Notes: generated by a model not told the origin, from the sequence alone. Numbered from the stretch's first letter, positions 28,011 through 37,218 are shown. The stretch: DNA of 64,000 nucleotides from Novipirellula caenicola (GCF_039545035.1 NZ_BAABRO010000001.1:992001-1056000); one strand, 5' to 3'. Made by a program: numbers and translations.

Positions 28011-31000
28011 ATGAATGCTGATGCCGCTGCCCATCCCGACGACGACGATCCCGGTTGCTTTGCATCCGATGGTGAGATCGATGCACTTGCCGAGATCGAT
28101 CTTGGCGGTAGCGATGGCATCGACGGCCGCGACGGCAGGACGATCTTCACCCCAAACCGCGGCTATGGTGCAGATGGGCAGCGAGGCGAAGATGCTGGTC
28201 CTGCAACCGCAGGCCAACGAGCCGCAGCGGCCACGCTGAAACTGACCTATCCTAAACACGACATAAAGTGGGGAACGGTCGAGATTTCCGGTACGGCGGT
28301 CACATCCGATGGGTCGTCGCATCGGATTGAATTGCAACAGACCATCGGCGATCACGGCTATGTGTTCATCCGCGCCGTCGGCGGCAAAGGAGGCAACGGC
28401 GGACGCGCTGGCGACGGACAATCGGGTGCACCCGGCAGTCCCGGTCGCGATGCCACCCGCTATTCCCGCGGTACTAATGGTGGACCCGGAGGCGATGGTG
28501 GCGACGCTGGCAATCCAGGCGACGGACAACGCGGGGGCGACGGCGGTGACATCACGCTTACACTGGACCATCAACATCTCGGTTTATTGATGCTCGTTAC
28601 CGGTGACTTGTCCGGCGGCGACATTGGCTTTGCCGGCGAACCAGGACGTGGTGGAAAGGGGGGACCGGGCGGACGCGGAGGCAGAAGCTATCACTGGACC
28701 ACGACGCATCGAACCGGCGGCAAAAACGGCCACACACGCACGGTTCATCACTCCAACCCCGGCGGCAGCCCTGGGCCGGACGGTCGTGATGGTGCGCCAT
28801 CGTCTTACCGGACTAGCGATGGAATTCCGGGCGACGACGGTCGTTTGCGAATCGTGGTTCATGGTCCTGGCGACCGACAAACCCAGTACTCGTCTCCTTA
28901 TGACCTGGAACTCGTCTCGTTCGATATCGCTAGCGAGTACCGCATCTATGAACCCAACAGTCTCGCTAGTCTCGAGCGGATCACGGTCCGCAACCGTGGT
29001 GGCATGCCAACGCCCCCGAACTACCAAATTCGAATTTGCTTGCCGTCCGATACCTGGATCCAATCGGACGAAACCGACCTGGTATTGCCAAAGGTCCTCG
29101 AACCAGGTGAAACGTTTACGTTTGATGATGCCTGCTTGTCGCTGCGATGGAGTAACGTGATCGTCCACGCTCCTCGGAAACAACCCTTCCGGCTTCGGCA
29201 CGATGTGAACCCAAGGGCGTTCATGGAAAGCGGCATCCATCGACCGTTTCGTGATTTCGAGAACGAAGAGCAGGTCGATGTTCAATTTCCGTTACAGCTA
29301 TCCGAGATCACGGCGCTCAATAGCCTCGCGCCGGGCGAGTCGACTCGAGTTCGATTTGCGATCACAAACATAGGTGACGAAACCTTTGATGACCGAGCGT
29401 TCCACCGCAGCGCTCGCGCCGGCATCCGCTTGCTCGATGGCGATATCGACAAAAGCCAATTGTTGTTTTTTGACGACTCGGACAATCCTCATGATCTGCT
29501 TGCCGAAGAATTCCGGCACGCCGTCCGCAATCTCGCCGCCGGTGAAACGCAATGGATCGAAACTCGCATCGGCATTCGCGAACACAGCGATGTGATCGCC
29601 TATCAATGTTTTACATTCGGTGTCGATCTGCTGTTACAACATCCCGGATCGAGTGCCCAGCGGGACCAGTATCGACGGGTCGACTATCGCAAGGAAACGA
29701 TTCGTGTGTCGGAACGATTCCGCCGCGACGAAGGATCGCGATTTTTGTTGATTGCCAATCAGAAAACCGATGTCAACGACATCGAAAAGTGGACCGAATT
29801 GGCCGACTACTTTGGAAGCGGCTTGGATGTTTGGGACGTTTCTTACTATGGTTTCTTGGACTTGGCTCGCAAGATCCAAGCGGACCAATCGATGTTGGAA
29901 ATGTGGCGTGGCATGACGATCATCATTCCCAACAACTATTACCAGACTCCGGCGGGCAAAAAGACCGCATTTGAGCAACTCTCAAAGGCTCAGTTCTTAA
30001 TCGCCGCCGCAGATTTCGACATCAATTTTTATGTAGTGGGCGATTCACGCAGCGGTGGCGATGCCGCACTGCAGTCCTATTTGATTCCGATCAGCAATGT
30101 CAAAACCGCCAGCCAAATTCAAAGCCAGCAAGAGTTTTTGAAACAGGTCAAACGTTGGAATCAATACGTCGCGCGGTCCGGTGACATGGTCGGTGGAATC
30201 ACCGCAGACGCCGGTGCGATCGCCGACGCATCGCTCGGTGCAGTACACGAATTCGAGATTCAAAAACGAACGTTTCTGTTTCAACCCAAACCGCAATGGC
30301 TTGAACAACAAGCGGTCCGGTTGCAAACCAAGCTGCGAAAACAAGATCCTCTGCACCGCTGGGTCATCGTCTATCGAAATGACACCGGCGACACCGACAC
30401 CTCGTGGGGATTTTTTCGCAAACGGAAAATCGGCAAACTCGAAGCACGGCGTTCGCTGGATTCCAGCAAAGGATCTGCAGTGCTGTTCGAAGTCGAGTCG
30501 ATCGACATCATCGGCGACGATTTCATCAACAGCCAAGCGAACAAACACGGTATTTTCCTGACGCTCAAATTCGAGGACAAAGTCGATCGTTTTATCCGCT
30601 TGGTCAGCGAACGGACGTTCCCCCGGTTCCGTGAAAACTACATCGATCGTCCGTTGACCGCCGAAGAGATCCGCCAAATTGGCGGCGAACTGATCGATTC
30701 GATCATTGTCGATCTTTTCAACGAGCAGCGAGTTGCTCGCAACGCAAAAACTTGGGGCACCTCAGGCGTCAAGACGCTGCTACCGAAGCTGAATTATCTG
30801 GCCGAGCGTTCGCTGAACTATGGACTGACGTATCGTCAAATGCAAGAAAACGAAGCATCGGTCACGCTGTTGTATCAATTGTTGGCCAACCTTCGTTACA
30901 TCGCGAAACAGTCGCGCACGATCTGGGATTATCCGATCTTTCCCACCGCATTGTTCAAACGCAGCCGGGCCGTGTCACGTTACATGCAAAACCGAGTCGA

Positions 31001-31427
31001 CCAAATCATTGCGAATCTATTTGGTCCCAAGCTCAGTTGGTGGGATAAATGGAGCTCCGCGAGCGACGATTACGATCCATTTGGAACTCAAAAAAATGCC
31101 GCTCCCAAGGGGATCGCTCGCGAGTCGGCGATGCAGGCAATCGACAAGATTGAAGCCGAATTGCGGAAACGCAATACGCCATTGTCAGAATTGGAACGAG
31201 CCCAACATCATCCCGGATTGACCTACGATCCTGAACTGCTGACGCCACGCGACCGCGTAATTTCAGGCAAGGTTTACGATCAATGGGTGCGTACGGAAAC
31301 GGCGTTGGAAATGCAGCGTGCGGAAACCGAATACGCGATCGCCAAACAACGCAGCGAGTTCCTTGTGCCGTTGGAAACCGCCTCGGCGATTCCGACCAAC
31401 ACGCCGACTCGACAAACGCAGGGTTAA
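28011..31427 (+). CDS. very large protein with collagen-like Gly-rich N-terminus, unknown function
   Basis: A 1138-residue protein with no signal peptide. Residues about 120-290 are very rich in Gly in collagen-like or PE-PGRS-like patterns (GGKGGNGGRAGDG, GGPGGDGGDAG, GRGGKGGPGGRGG). An immunoglobulin-like or CARDB-like region follows (about 300-560; 'RVRFAITNIGDETFDD'). Then comes an alpha/beta-looking part (about 570-760; RFLLIANQKTDVNDIEKWTELADYFG, MTIIIPNNYYQT), and a mainly helical C-terminal third with many Arg and Gln residues. I know no named domain to assign with confidence. It begins 182 bp after the TolQ-type gene, same strand, behind a hairpin, so it may be its own transcript. 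It could be a surface or scaffold protein linked to the NTPase/channel pair, but that is inference from position. Confidence 0.75.
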   Translation: MNADAAAHPDDDDPGCFASDGEIDALAEIDLGGSDGIDGRDGRTIFTPNRGYGADGQRGEDAGPATAGQRAAAATLKLTYPKHDIKWGTVEISGTAVTSDGSSHRIELQQTIGDHGYVFIRAVGGKGGNGGRAGDGQSGAPGSPGRDATRYSRGTNGGPGGDGGDAGNPGDGQRGGDGGDITLTLDHQHLGLLMLVTGDLSGGDIGFAGEPGRGGKGGPGGRGGRSYHWTTTHRTGGKNGHTRTVHHSNPGGSPGPDGRDGAPSSYRTSDGIPGDDGRLRIVVHGPGDRQTQYSSPYDLELVSFDIASEYRIYEPNSLASLERITVRNRGGMPTPPNYQIRICLPSDTWIQSDETDLVLPKVLEPGETFTFDDACLSLRWSNVIVHAPRKQPFRLRHDVNPRAFMESGIHRPFRDFENEEQVDVQFPLQLSEITALNSLAPGESTRVRFAITNIGDETFDDRAFHRSARAGIRLLDGDIDKSQLLFFDDSDNPHDLLAEEFRHAVRNLAAGETQWIETRIGIREHSDVIAYQCFTFGVDLLLQHPGSSAQRDQYRRVDYRKETIRVSERFRRDEGSRFLLIANQKTDVNDIEKWTELADYFGSGLDVWDVSYYGFLDLARKIQADQSMLEMWRGMTIIIPNNYYQTPAGKKTAFEQLSKAQFLIAAADFDINFYVVGDSRSGGDAALQSYLIPISNVKTASQIQSQQEFLKQVKRWNQYVARSGDMVGGITADAGAIADASLGAVHEFEIQKRTFLFQPKPQWLEQQAVRLQTKLRKQDPLHRWVIVYRNDTGDTDTSWGFFRKRKIGKLEARRSLDSSKGSAVLFEVESIDIIGDDFINSQANKHGIFLTLKFEDKVDRFIRLVSERTFPRFRENYIDRPLTAEEIRQIGGELIDSIIVDLFNEQRVARNAKTWGTSGVKTLLPKLNYLAERSLNYGLTYRQMQENEASVTLLYQLLANLRYIAKQSRTIWDYPIFPTALFKRSRAVSRYMQNRVDQIIANLFGPKLSWWDKWSSASDDYDPFGTQKNAAPKGIARESAMQAIDKIEAELRKRNTPLSELERAQHHPGLTYDPELLTPRDRVISGKVYDQWVRTETALEMQRAETEYAIAKQRSEFLVPLETASAIPTNTPTRQTQG

Positions 31428-31619
31428 TTGCGTCGCACGAGCCGCCGCGGAATTCCCCGTCTTCCTTTTAGCTTGCGATTTCCCGTATGCTTTTGGAAAC
31501 CCGATCCACGGTTTTGAAGTGGTGCATTTTTTCGCAGGTCGCATCAAGCAAACGGAAACAAGGCCGGATCGGCGGATGCAGTTGGAAATTCTTTTCAATC
31601 CCCAGGAGGAAACACGGTC

Positions 31620-33662
31620 GTGAACGAATCCATCGCGAAACGTGTGGCAGAGTTACGCACCGAGATCCGCCGTTTGGATCACCTGTATTATGTCGAGGCC
31701 ACCCCGGCGGTCACGGACCTTCAATACGACCGACTGCTCGAAGAACTCCGGCAACTCGAGACCGAACATCCCGAATTTGCCTCGGCCGATTCACCGACCC
31801 AACGAGTGGGTGATGCACCGGTACCGTACTTGGTTCAAGTTGCCCATTCGGTGCCGATGTTGTCGATTGACAATACCTACAGCCGCGAAGAGCTAAAGGC
31901 ATACTTCGATCGCACCGAAAAAACGCTCGGCGAGCCGATCCAATGGGTGATGGAATTCAAAATCGATGGCGTCGCTGCCTCGATCCGCTACGAGCATGGC
32001 GACATGGCGGTCGCGCTGACTCGTGGTAACGGCCAAGTCGGCGACGACATCACGCACAACGTACGCACTATCCGCGATGTACCGCTACGTTTGGTCGGCG
32101 ATACGCCGCCCGAGGTGCTCGAGGTTCGCGGCGAAGTTTACATGACCAACGCAGATTTGGCGGACCTAAACCTGCGGCAAACCGAGGCGGGGGCCGAGCC
32201 GTTCAAAAACACACGCAACGTCACCGCGGGAACCATTCGGCTGCTCGACCCCGCGATAGCGGCGGAACGTAAACTTCGCTTCTTCTGTCATGGCGTCGGT
32301 GAAACGACGGGGATGACCGCTGAAAACCACATCGATTTCTTAGCCGAAGTTGGCAAGCTTGGGATTCCCCCGACTCCGGAAGTCCAAGTGTTCAACAGCT
32401 CTGCCGACGCGTTAAAGGCGGTGGCGTTGTTCGAAGAAGAAATGCCCGATTTGCCGTTTGAGGTCGATGGAATTGTTTTCAAAGTCAATCGATTCGACCA
32501 ACGTGAACGATTGGGGATTCGCAGCAAGAGTCCGCGTTGGGTCATAGCCTACAAATTCGAGCGTTACGAAGCGGTCACGGTACTCGAATCAATCAGCGTC
32601 CAAGTCGGCAAGACCGGCGCGATCACCCCGGTCGCCCATCTAAAACCCGTCGACATCGCGGACACCACCGTGTCACGAGCGTCGCTGCACAATGCCGACG
32701 AAATCGAGCGATTGGATGTCCGCGAAGGCGATGTGGTCGTGGTGGAAAAGGCGGGCAAGATTATTCCCAAAGTCGTCCGTGTCGAAAAGCATGAACGCAA
32801 AACCGAGCGACCTCCGTTTCAATTTCCGACGCATTGTCCTGTCTGCGGAACCGAGTTGGTGCGTGATGATGGCGGCGTCTATATCCGATGCCCTAGTCCC
32901 GAATGCCCGGCCCAGCTGCGTCAACGGTTGATCTACTTCGGCAGTCGCCCAGGAATGGACATCGATGGACTCGGTGACGAACTGGTCGATTTGCTGGTAC
33001 AGCGGGGCATCGTTTCCAGCTATGCCGATCTGTATCGGTTGACGATCCCAGAGCTTGCGGATGTCAACTGGCTGAAACAGCGAAAAGGCAAAGACGGCAA
33101 GATGATCGACGTCCAAGTCGGCAAGAAGAATGCGGAAAACTTGGTCGCCGGAATTGACGCCAGCCGCGATCGGGGACTCGCCCGCGTGCTTGCGTCGATC
33201 TCGATCCGTCATGTCGGACCTCGCGTGGCACAGCTAATCACACGTCACTACCCGACGATCGAGCAACTGCAATCGGCATCGATCGAAGACCTTGCGTCGA
33301 TTCATGAAATCGGAGACGCGATCGCCAAAAGCATGCACGAGTTCCTGCACAGCGATTATGGGAAAAAGGTCTTCGCTGAACTTGCCGAAGTCGGCGTCAA
33401 ACTCAGCGAAGAGGTTTCCGACGAAAGTGGTGGTCCGCTGGAAGGCAAAACACTCGTGGTCACCGGGACGCTTCAACAATTTACACGCGATGAAATCAAG
33501 GGTTTGATTGAAAAACTTGGTGGTCGAGCATCAAGCAGCATCAGCAAAAAGACCGACTACTTGGTCGCCGGCGAAAAGGCGGGCAGCAAGTTGACGAAGG
33601 CGCAGTCACTAGGGGTGAAGGTTTTGACAGAAGCCGATTTCAAAGCGCTGATCGAAGAATGA
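31620..33662 (+). CDS. ligA: LigA, NAD-dependent DNA ligase
   Basis: LigA seals nicks in DNA using NAD. The 680-residue length is usual. It has the Ia domain (HLYYVEATPAVTDLQYD, 21-37), the adenylated lysine K114 in EFKIDG, an OB fold, a four-cysteine zinc finger (CPVCGTELVRDDGG...CPSPECPAQ), helix-hairpin-helix motifs (about 520-580) and a C-terminal BRCT domain (LEGKTLVVTGTL onward). The start is GTG 31620 with a strong AGGAGGA ribosome site at about 31602-31609. It appears to be transcribed alone. Confidence 0.98.
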   Translation: MNESIAKRVAELRTEIRRLDHLYYVEATPAVTDLQYDRLLEELRQLETEHPEFASADSPTQRVGDAPVPYLVQVAHSVPMLSIDNTYSREELKAYFDRTEKTLGEPIQWVMEFKIDGVAASIRYEHGDMAVALTRGNGQVGDDITHNVRTIRDVPLRLVGDTPPEVLEVRGEVYMTNADLADLNLRQTEAGAEPFKNTRNVTAGTIRLLDPAIAAERKLRFFCHGVGETTGMTAENHIDFLAEVGKLGIPPTPEVQVFNSSADALKAVALFEEEMPDLPFEVDGIVFKVNRFDQRERLGIRSKSPRWVIAYKFERYEAVTVLESISVQVGKTGAITPVAHLKPVDIADTTVSRASLHNADEIERLDVREGDVVVVEKAGKIIPKVVRVEKHERKTERPPFQFPTHCPVCGTELVRDDGGVYIRCPSPECPAQLRQRLIYFGSRPGMDIDGLGDELVDLLVQRGIVSSYADLYRLTIPELADVNWLKQRKGKDGKMIDVQVGKKNAENLVAGIDASRDRGLARVLASISIRHVGPRVAQLITRHYPTIEQLQSASIEDLASIHEIGDAIAKSMHEFLHSDYGKKVFAELAEVGVKLSEEVSDESGGPLEGKTLVVTGTLQQFTRDEIKGLIEKLGGRASSSISKKTDYLVAGEKAGSKLTKAQSLGVKVLTEADFKALIEE

Positions 33663-33851
33663 ACCTTGCGTTCCGTGATGCAAGTTTTATCGATACTATT
33701 CGCTCAGCGCGAGCGAAAAGACGCTCGTTCTCTGGCTCTAGCCTGGGAGCGAAACGTTACGCTGGGCTGCTGGAACTTTGGTGTTGGCGTCTTTTTAGGT
33801 TGCGATGGTTTCCTGCCACCTCTCCCCCACTTGGGAGACCGCTGATCTAGC

Positions 33852-34050
33852 AGCAAGCGAATAGGCCGGAGGCCGACACATGGGCTGCCGTTGGCGTGAG
33901 CCAACGGTGCAGGGGCGACCTGTCGCAGTAAGGCCGGAGGCCGACACACTGACGGCAGAGTGTGTCGCCCGCTGGGCTATGCTTTCCCACCTCCGCTAGC
34001 CGGTGGCTCACGCCACCGGCAAAGGGCGTGTCGGCCTCCGGCCTGTAATC
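33852..34050 (+). repeat. REP-like palindrome cluster, about 200 bp, copy 1
   Basis: The stretch contains GGCCGGAGGCCGACAC motifs and two large hairpins, CCGTTGGCGTGAGCCAACGG and an AGCCGGTGGC...GCCACCGG-type dyad. It is homologous along its length to the reverse complement of 54282-54494. An open frame runs through it into the beta-helix gene, but the stretch is repeat DNA. Confidence 0.85.
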
Positions 34051-34217
34051 AACGCTGCGAAATCATCAAACCGCATTCGCCGGCGAAAGTGCGAGTGGTA
34101 TTTGCATTCGCCACCATCACCGACGATACTTGGTGCCTTGTATTTTTTCGCGAATACGAAGTATTCCTACCGACGGACGATGCCCCTGCCCCCTTTTTCT
34201 CGTCACCGAGTGAGTTA

Positions 34218-35537
34218 ATGAGACCTTTGATTGCGACGATGTTTGGTTTGATGTTTTCTGCAGCAGCGGTTCCTGCGATGGGCGTGGATGTCTACGTCAC
34301 CCCGGACGGCGCTGGACGAATGGACGGCAGTAGTTGGCAGCATGCGATCTCGGGCGATTCGCTGAAAACCGCGGTCGACGATCGTCTAAACCCCGGTGAC
34401 CGATTGCTGATTGGAAGTGGCGTCTACCGCGATGCAACGATCACGATCACCCAACCAGGCGAATCAGAACGCCCCAAACAAGTCATCGGGGTCGATCAAG
34501 GTGAGGGACTGCCAGTGCTACAAGGCACCTGGAATGCCGACGCGCCGAACAAAGGTGCCACCGCCGTTCGGATCTCCGCTGGCGTGGACCATGTCAGCTT
34601 GCAAGGTCTACGGATCGATGGCTACGTGACCGGCGTGTCCATTGCGAAAGCAAGTAAGGGAAAGGACAGTGCCCATCTTTTGTTTGAGGACGTCGACATC
34701 CGTCACGCTCGCTATGGGTTCTATGTCGCGGACAGTGACGACTTGCGACTCGTCGACTGTGATTTGACCCGCTACACCAAACATGGTTTCCGTTTCGAAC
34801 AGGGATGCGACCGAGTGGAATTGTTGCGATGCACTGCCGATTGTTCCGAAGGCGACGAGTCGTGGGAGGAGAAAACGGAGTTGCTGCCGTTCGGCTTTAA
34901 CATCAACAACGGCGACTCGCCCAATCGAGAATTCTTCTTCAATCAATGTGTGGCTCGTAACAACATGATGCCACTGCAAAAGGGGAAATATAAAAACGGA
35001 GACGGCTTTGTCGTCGAGGGTAGTGCTGAGAACGTCCGTTTCTACCAATGCCGTGCCATTCGCAACCAAGACGCCGGTTTTGATTTGAAGGTGGAAGACG
35101 TCAAGCTGCTGGGCTGTATCGCGATCAACAACAAACGCAATTTCCGTATTTGGTCCACCGGCGTGTTGGCGAATTGTTTTGCGAGCGGCGGAGTCCTGGG
35201 GTTGTGGTGCAACGGAGGCCCCGTATTGGCACAGCGGTGCACGTTTATCGGATCCAGTAGCGCGGCCGTGCAAACCGATGACCGCGCCAAGTTACCGGTC
35301 ACTGTTCGTGATTGCATTATCGCGGACACAAAACAGGCATTTCGTAAAACGTCGCATGGACCAATCGCTGCGGAAGCAACGATCATTTCAGACGCCGCCG
35401 GTTCGGTTGACGACCCACAATTCGTCGATCCGACCGAGAACTGGGAAGGAACCGATTCCGCATTTAATAGCCGCCGATATCCGGACAAAGGCTATCACAG
35501 CGATCTTAAAACGATGGCCGATCTAAGTAAAAAATGA
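34218..35537 (+). CDS. secreted right-handed beta-helix protein (pectate-lyase-like)
   Basis: A 439-residue protein with a signal peptide (IATMFGLMFSAAAVPAMG, cut near residue 21). The next 400 residues form regular beta-helix coils: VYVTPDGAGRMDGSSWQHAI is the typical N-terminal cap of these polysaccharide-lyase-like proteins, and repeated V..L.G..I/V.N...G patterns follow. Such proteins bind or cleave polysaccharides outside the cell; no lyase catalytic triad was confirmed. I chose ATG 34218, because the longer frame from 33960 would translate the REP-like repeat. Confidence 0.85.
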   Translation: MRPLIATMFGLMFSAAAVPAMGVDVYVTPDGAGRMDGSSWQHAISGDSLKTAVDDRLNPGDRLLIGSGVYRDATITITQPGESERPKQVIGVDQGEGLPVLQGTWNADAPNKGATAVRISAGVDHVSLQGLRIDGYVTGVSIAKASKGKDSAHLLFEDVDIRHARYGFYVADSDDLRLVDCDLTRYTKHGFRFEQGCDRVELLRCTADCSEGDESWEEKTELLPFGFNINNGDSPNREFFFNQCVARNNMMPLQKGKYKNGDGFVVEGSAENVRFYQCRAIRNQDAGFDLKVEDVKLLGCIAINNKRNFRIWSTGVLANCFASGGVLGLWCNGGPVLAQRCTFIGSSSAAVQTDDRAKLPVTVRDCIIADTKQAFRKTSHGPIAAEATIISDAAGSVDDPQFVDPTENWEGTDSAFNSRRYPDKGYHSDLKTMADLSKK

Positions 35538-35680
35538 TCCAGCAACCAGACCACAAGAAATTAACATCCCGTAGTGGATCTTGCTAAAGATCCCCGTGCG
35601 CCGCAGGATGCATTCGTTTGGCCGTTGCCGGATGTTGCGAGGAACGTTCGTGGAATCGCTGAATAGCGACGAAGCTCTTG

Positions 35681-35789
35681 ACGGCTTGTTAATTTATTGA
35701 GCCGCGACGCGTGAGCGGCCGGGTCCCACGCACGACCCGGTGCCTTACGGCCCACGGCTCACCGTGGCGATTTGCTTTTGGATTAAATC
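35681..35789 (+). repeat. dispersed repeat family 2, copy b
   Basis: It starts ACGGCTTGTTAATTTATTG, the same first bases as the 117-bp element, then GAGCCGCGACGCGTGAG and a G+C-rich inverted repeat, and ends near TTTGGATTAAATCG. It is nearly identical to copy c at 35996-36105 and homologous to the reverse complement of 10439-10537. Confidence 0.85.
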
Positions 35790-35791
35790 GA

Positions 35792-35817
35792 CGAAACTCT
35801 TGACGAGTTCCGCTACC
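35792..35817 (+). repeat. 26-bp hairpin repeat, uninterrupted (empty site)
   Basis: CGAAACTC-TTGA-CGAGTTCCG-CTACC. The following ACCAAAACGGCT is identical to the sequence after element copy B, making this the empty-site counterpart of 36119-36235. Confidence 0.9.
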
Positions 35818-35858
35818 AAAACGGCTTGCCCACTTTGACCACAGGGAACAAAATGACC

Positions 35859-35917
35859 GTAGTGGATCTTGCTAAAGATCCCCATGCGCCGCAGGATCTT
35901 TAGCAAGATCCACTACG
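35859..35917. repeat. 23-bp perfect inverted repeat
   Basis: The left arm begins GTAGTGGATCTTGCTAAAG and the right arm ends CTTTAGCAAGATCCACTAC. The arms are complementary over 23 bp, with a 12-nt loop near CCATGCGCCGCA. At 35571 only the left arm is present; the right arm is missing between GGAT/GGAT-type short repeats, which looks like a slip deletion. Confidence 0.9.
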
Positions 35918-35995
35918 AAGGGATGCATTCGTTTGGCCGTTGCCGGATGTCGCGAGGGACGTTCTCGGAATCGCTGAACAGCGACGAAACGGTTG

Positions 35996-36105
35996 ACGGC
36001 GTGTTGATTTATTGAGCCGCGACGCGTGAGCGGCCGGGTCCCATGCACGCCCCGGTGCCTTACGGCCCACGGCTCACCGTGGCGATTTGCATTTGGATTA
36101 AATCG
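35996..36105 (+). repeat. dispersed repeat family 2, copy c
   Basis: Nearly identical to copy b (35681-35789), with a few substitutions such as CATGCACGCCCC in place of CACGCACGACCC. It is followed immediately by the 26-bp hairpin repeat that carries element copy B. Confidence 0.85.
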
Positions 36106-36118
36106 ACGAAACTCTTGA

Positions 36119-36235
36119 CGGCTTGTTGATTTAGTGAAGTTTCCTGCGGCAAGGGGGGTATAATGGACTTCCTAGTCCGTCAATGGTGGATTCGACGGAC
36201 TAGGAAGTCCATCGTACGACTAAACCAACAAGCCG
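36119..36235 (+). mobile_element. 117-bp palindromic MITE-like element, copy B
   Basis: It starts CGGCTTGTTGATTTAGTG and ends ACTAAACCAACAAGCCG, with inner arms ATGGACTTCCTAGTCCGTC and GACGGACTAGGAAGTCCAT. The flanking TTGA is duplicated (36115-36118 and 36236-36239). The same flanks without the element exist at 35792-35817. It has no coding capacity. Confidence 0.92.
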
Positions 36236-36265
36236 TTGACGAGTTCCGCTACCAAAACGGCTCGT

Positions 36266-36706
36266 CTATTTTGACTTTGTTTTTGGCTCTTTTGGGTCCT
36301 TCGATTTACCCTTCGTCTTTAGCTCGTCGATGTCGATCGAAACTTCCTTCGCGGCGAAGACTGATCTTTCATACAAGTAGACCGTCAGCGTCGCCTCCTT
36401 CTTACTGGGCTGCTTGACGACCACGCGAGCGGTTGGCATCGTCGTTCCCGCTGCAACGATCTCTCCTTCAAAATTAGAATCGCTTTTCAATTCAGCGATC
36501 GCTCGTTGCACGAGTCCGGCTGCGATGTGACGCCCTTGGATCGCCGTTCGTCGTGCATCGACGCGGGCGATCGCAAGTTTACTTGACCTCAATATCGCGA
36601 TTGCCGACATCGACAACACCGCCGCGGCAAGCGTGCACAGCAACAATGCCGAACCCGTCCGACGACGTGCTCTTCTGGACGGCTGCAAGCGGTTTAACTT
36701 GATCAT
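36266..36706 (-). CDS. pseudopilin-like protein (GspK/PilX-like)
   Basis: A 146-residue protein. Its N-terminus is an Arg-rich leader followed by GSALLLCTLAAAVLSMSAIAIL, a prepilin-like hydrophobic helix in which position +5 is Leu rather than Glu. Absence of Glu at +5 is known for GspK/PilX-type minor pseudopilins, which cap the pilus. The rest is short and Lys-rich at the end. It is the last gene of a five-gene pseudopilin run (38648 to 36266) and starts in an ATGA overlap. The secretion ATPase, platform and secretin are not in the window. Confidence 0.65.
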   Translation of the reverse strand: MIKLNRLQPSRRARRRTGSALLLCTLAAAVLSMSAIAILRSSKLAIARVDARRTAIQGRHIAAGLVQRAIAELKSDSNFEGEIVAAGTTMPTARVVVKQPSKKEATLTVYLYERSVFAAKEVSIDIDELKTKGKSKDPKEPKTKSK

Positions 36707-37218
36707 TTCCCCGCCTTTTTCGGTTCGATAATTTGCGGCGGGAACACGACCGTCGACGTTTCGACGACCTTGCGATTATCCGTTGTGTCCCGCCCAACCA
36801 GCTCGAGTTCGAGTCCCACGGTTTTGCTTGACGGTTTGGGCTGGACGATCGTGCGAATCGTAAAATCCAGAATGTTTTCGGCGAGCACGACATCCATTGA
36901 CTTGCCATCGCTCATGACCAATTGATTGTCCGAACGAAAAACCTTGACGATCGCGGCATCGCGTCGCTGCAAAGTCAAACTCGAAGCGTTCATGCTCACG
37001 ACCGTTCCATCGTCAATCGTTTGCGATAACCAAGTCAGAGTATGTTGCAGTTCTTCGGCCGTTGACCCGTCTGCCTGGGCACTTGCAATCGAACGTGCCG
37101 AAGCACGGATCACTCCGGCGATCGGCACGAACAGAATAGCGACGAGCCCCGTGCATGCGATCACTTCGATCAAACTGATTCCGCGACGACGCGTTTTTTG
37201 GTTGCAATACGTGCTCAT
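36703..37218 (-). CDS. pseudopilin-like protein (GspJ/PilW-like)
   Basis: A 171-residue protein with the prepilin motif RRRG-ISLIEVIACTGLVAILF (Gly-1, Glu+5), then a soluble head (about 35-171). Size and gene order fit GspJ/PilW-type minor pseudopilins of type II secretion or type IV pili. I chose ATG 37218 because it gives a 4-bp ATGA overlap with the gene before it; an in-frame ATG at 37230 is also possible. Confidence 0.75.
   Translation of the reverse strand: MSTYCNQKTRRRGISLIEVIACTGLVAILFVPIAGVIRASARSIASAQADGSTAEELQHTLTWLSQTIDDGTVVSMNASSLTLQRRDAAIVKVFRSDNQLVMSDGKSMDVVLAENILDFTIRTIVQPKPSSKTVGLELELVGRDTTDNRKVVETSTVVFPPQIIEPKKAGK

Larger units (their letters stand above)
35570..36265. repeat. 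local direct duplication of a composite repeat, with and without insertion
   Basis: No gene lies between 35538 and 36265. Two related copies are present, 35570-35838 and 35858-36265. Both run GTAGTGGATCTTGC..., a GCATTCGTTTGGCCGTTGC block, repeat family 2, and then the 26-bp hairpin repeat ending in CCGCTACCAAAACGGCT. Copy 2 has two additions: the right arm of a 23-bp inverted repeat (35859-35881 with about 35893-35917) and the 117-bp element at 36119-36235. Copy 2 ends at the stop codon of the pseudopilin-like gene at 36266. Confidence 0.9.

Noticed and set aside
33960-34217. Upstream extension of the beta-helix gene
   Set aside because: It would translate REP-like repeat DNA; the signal peptide begins at 34218.
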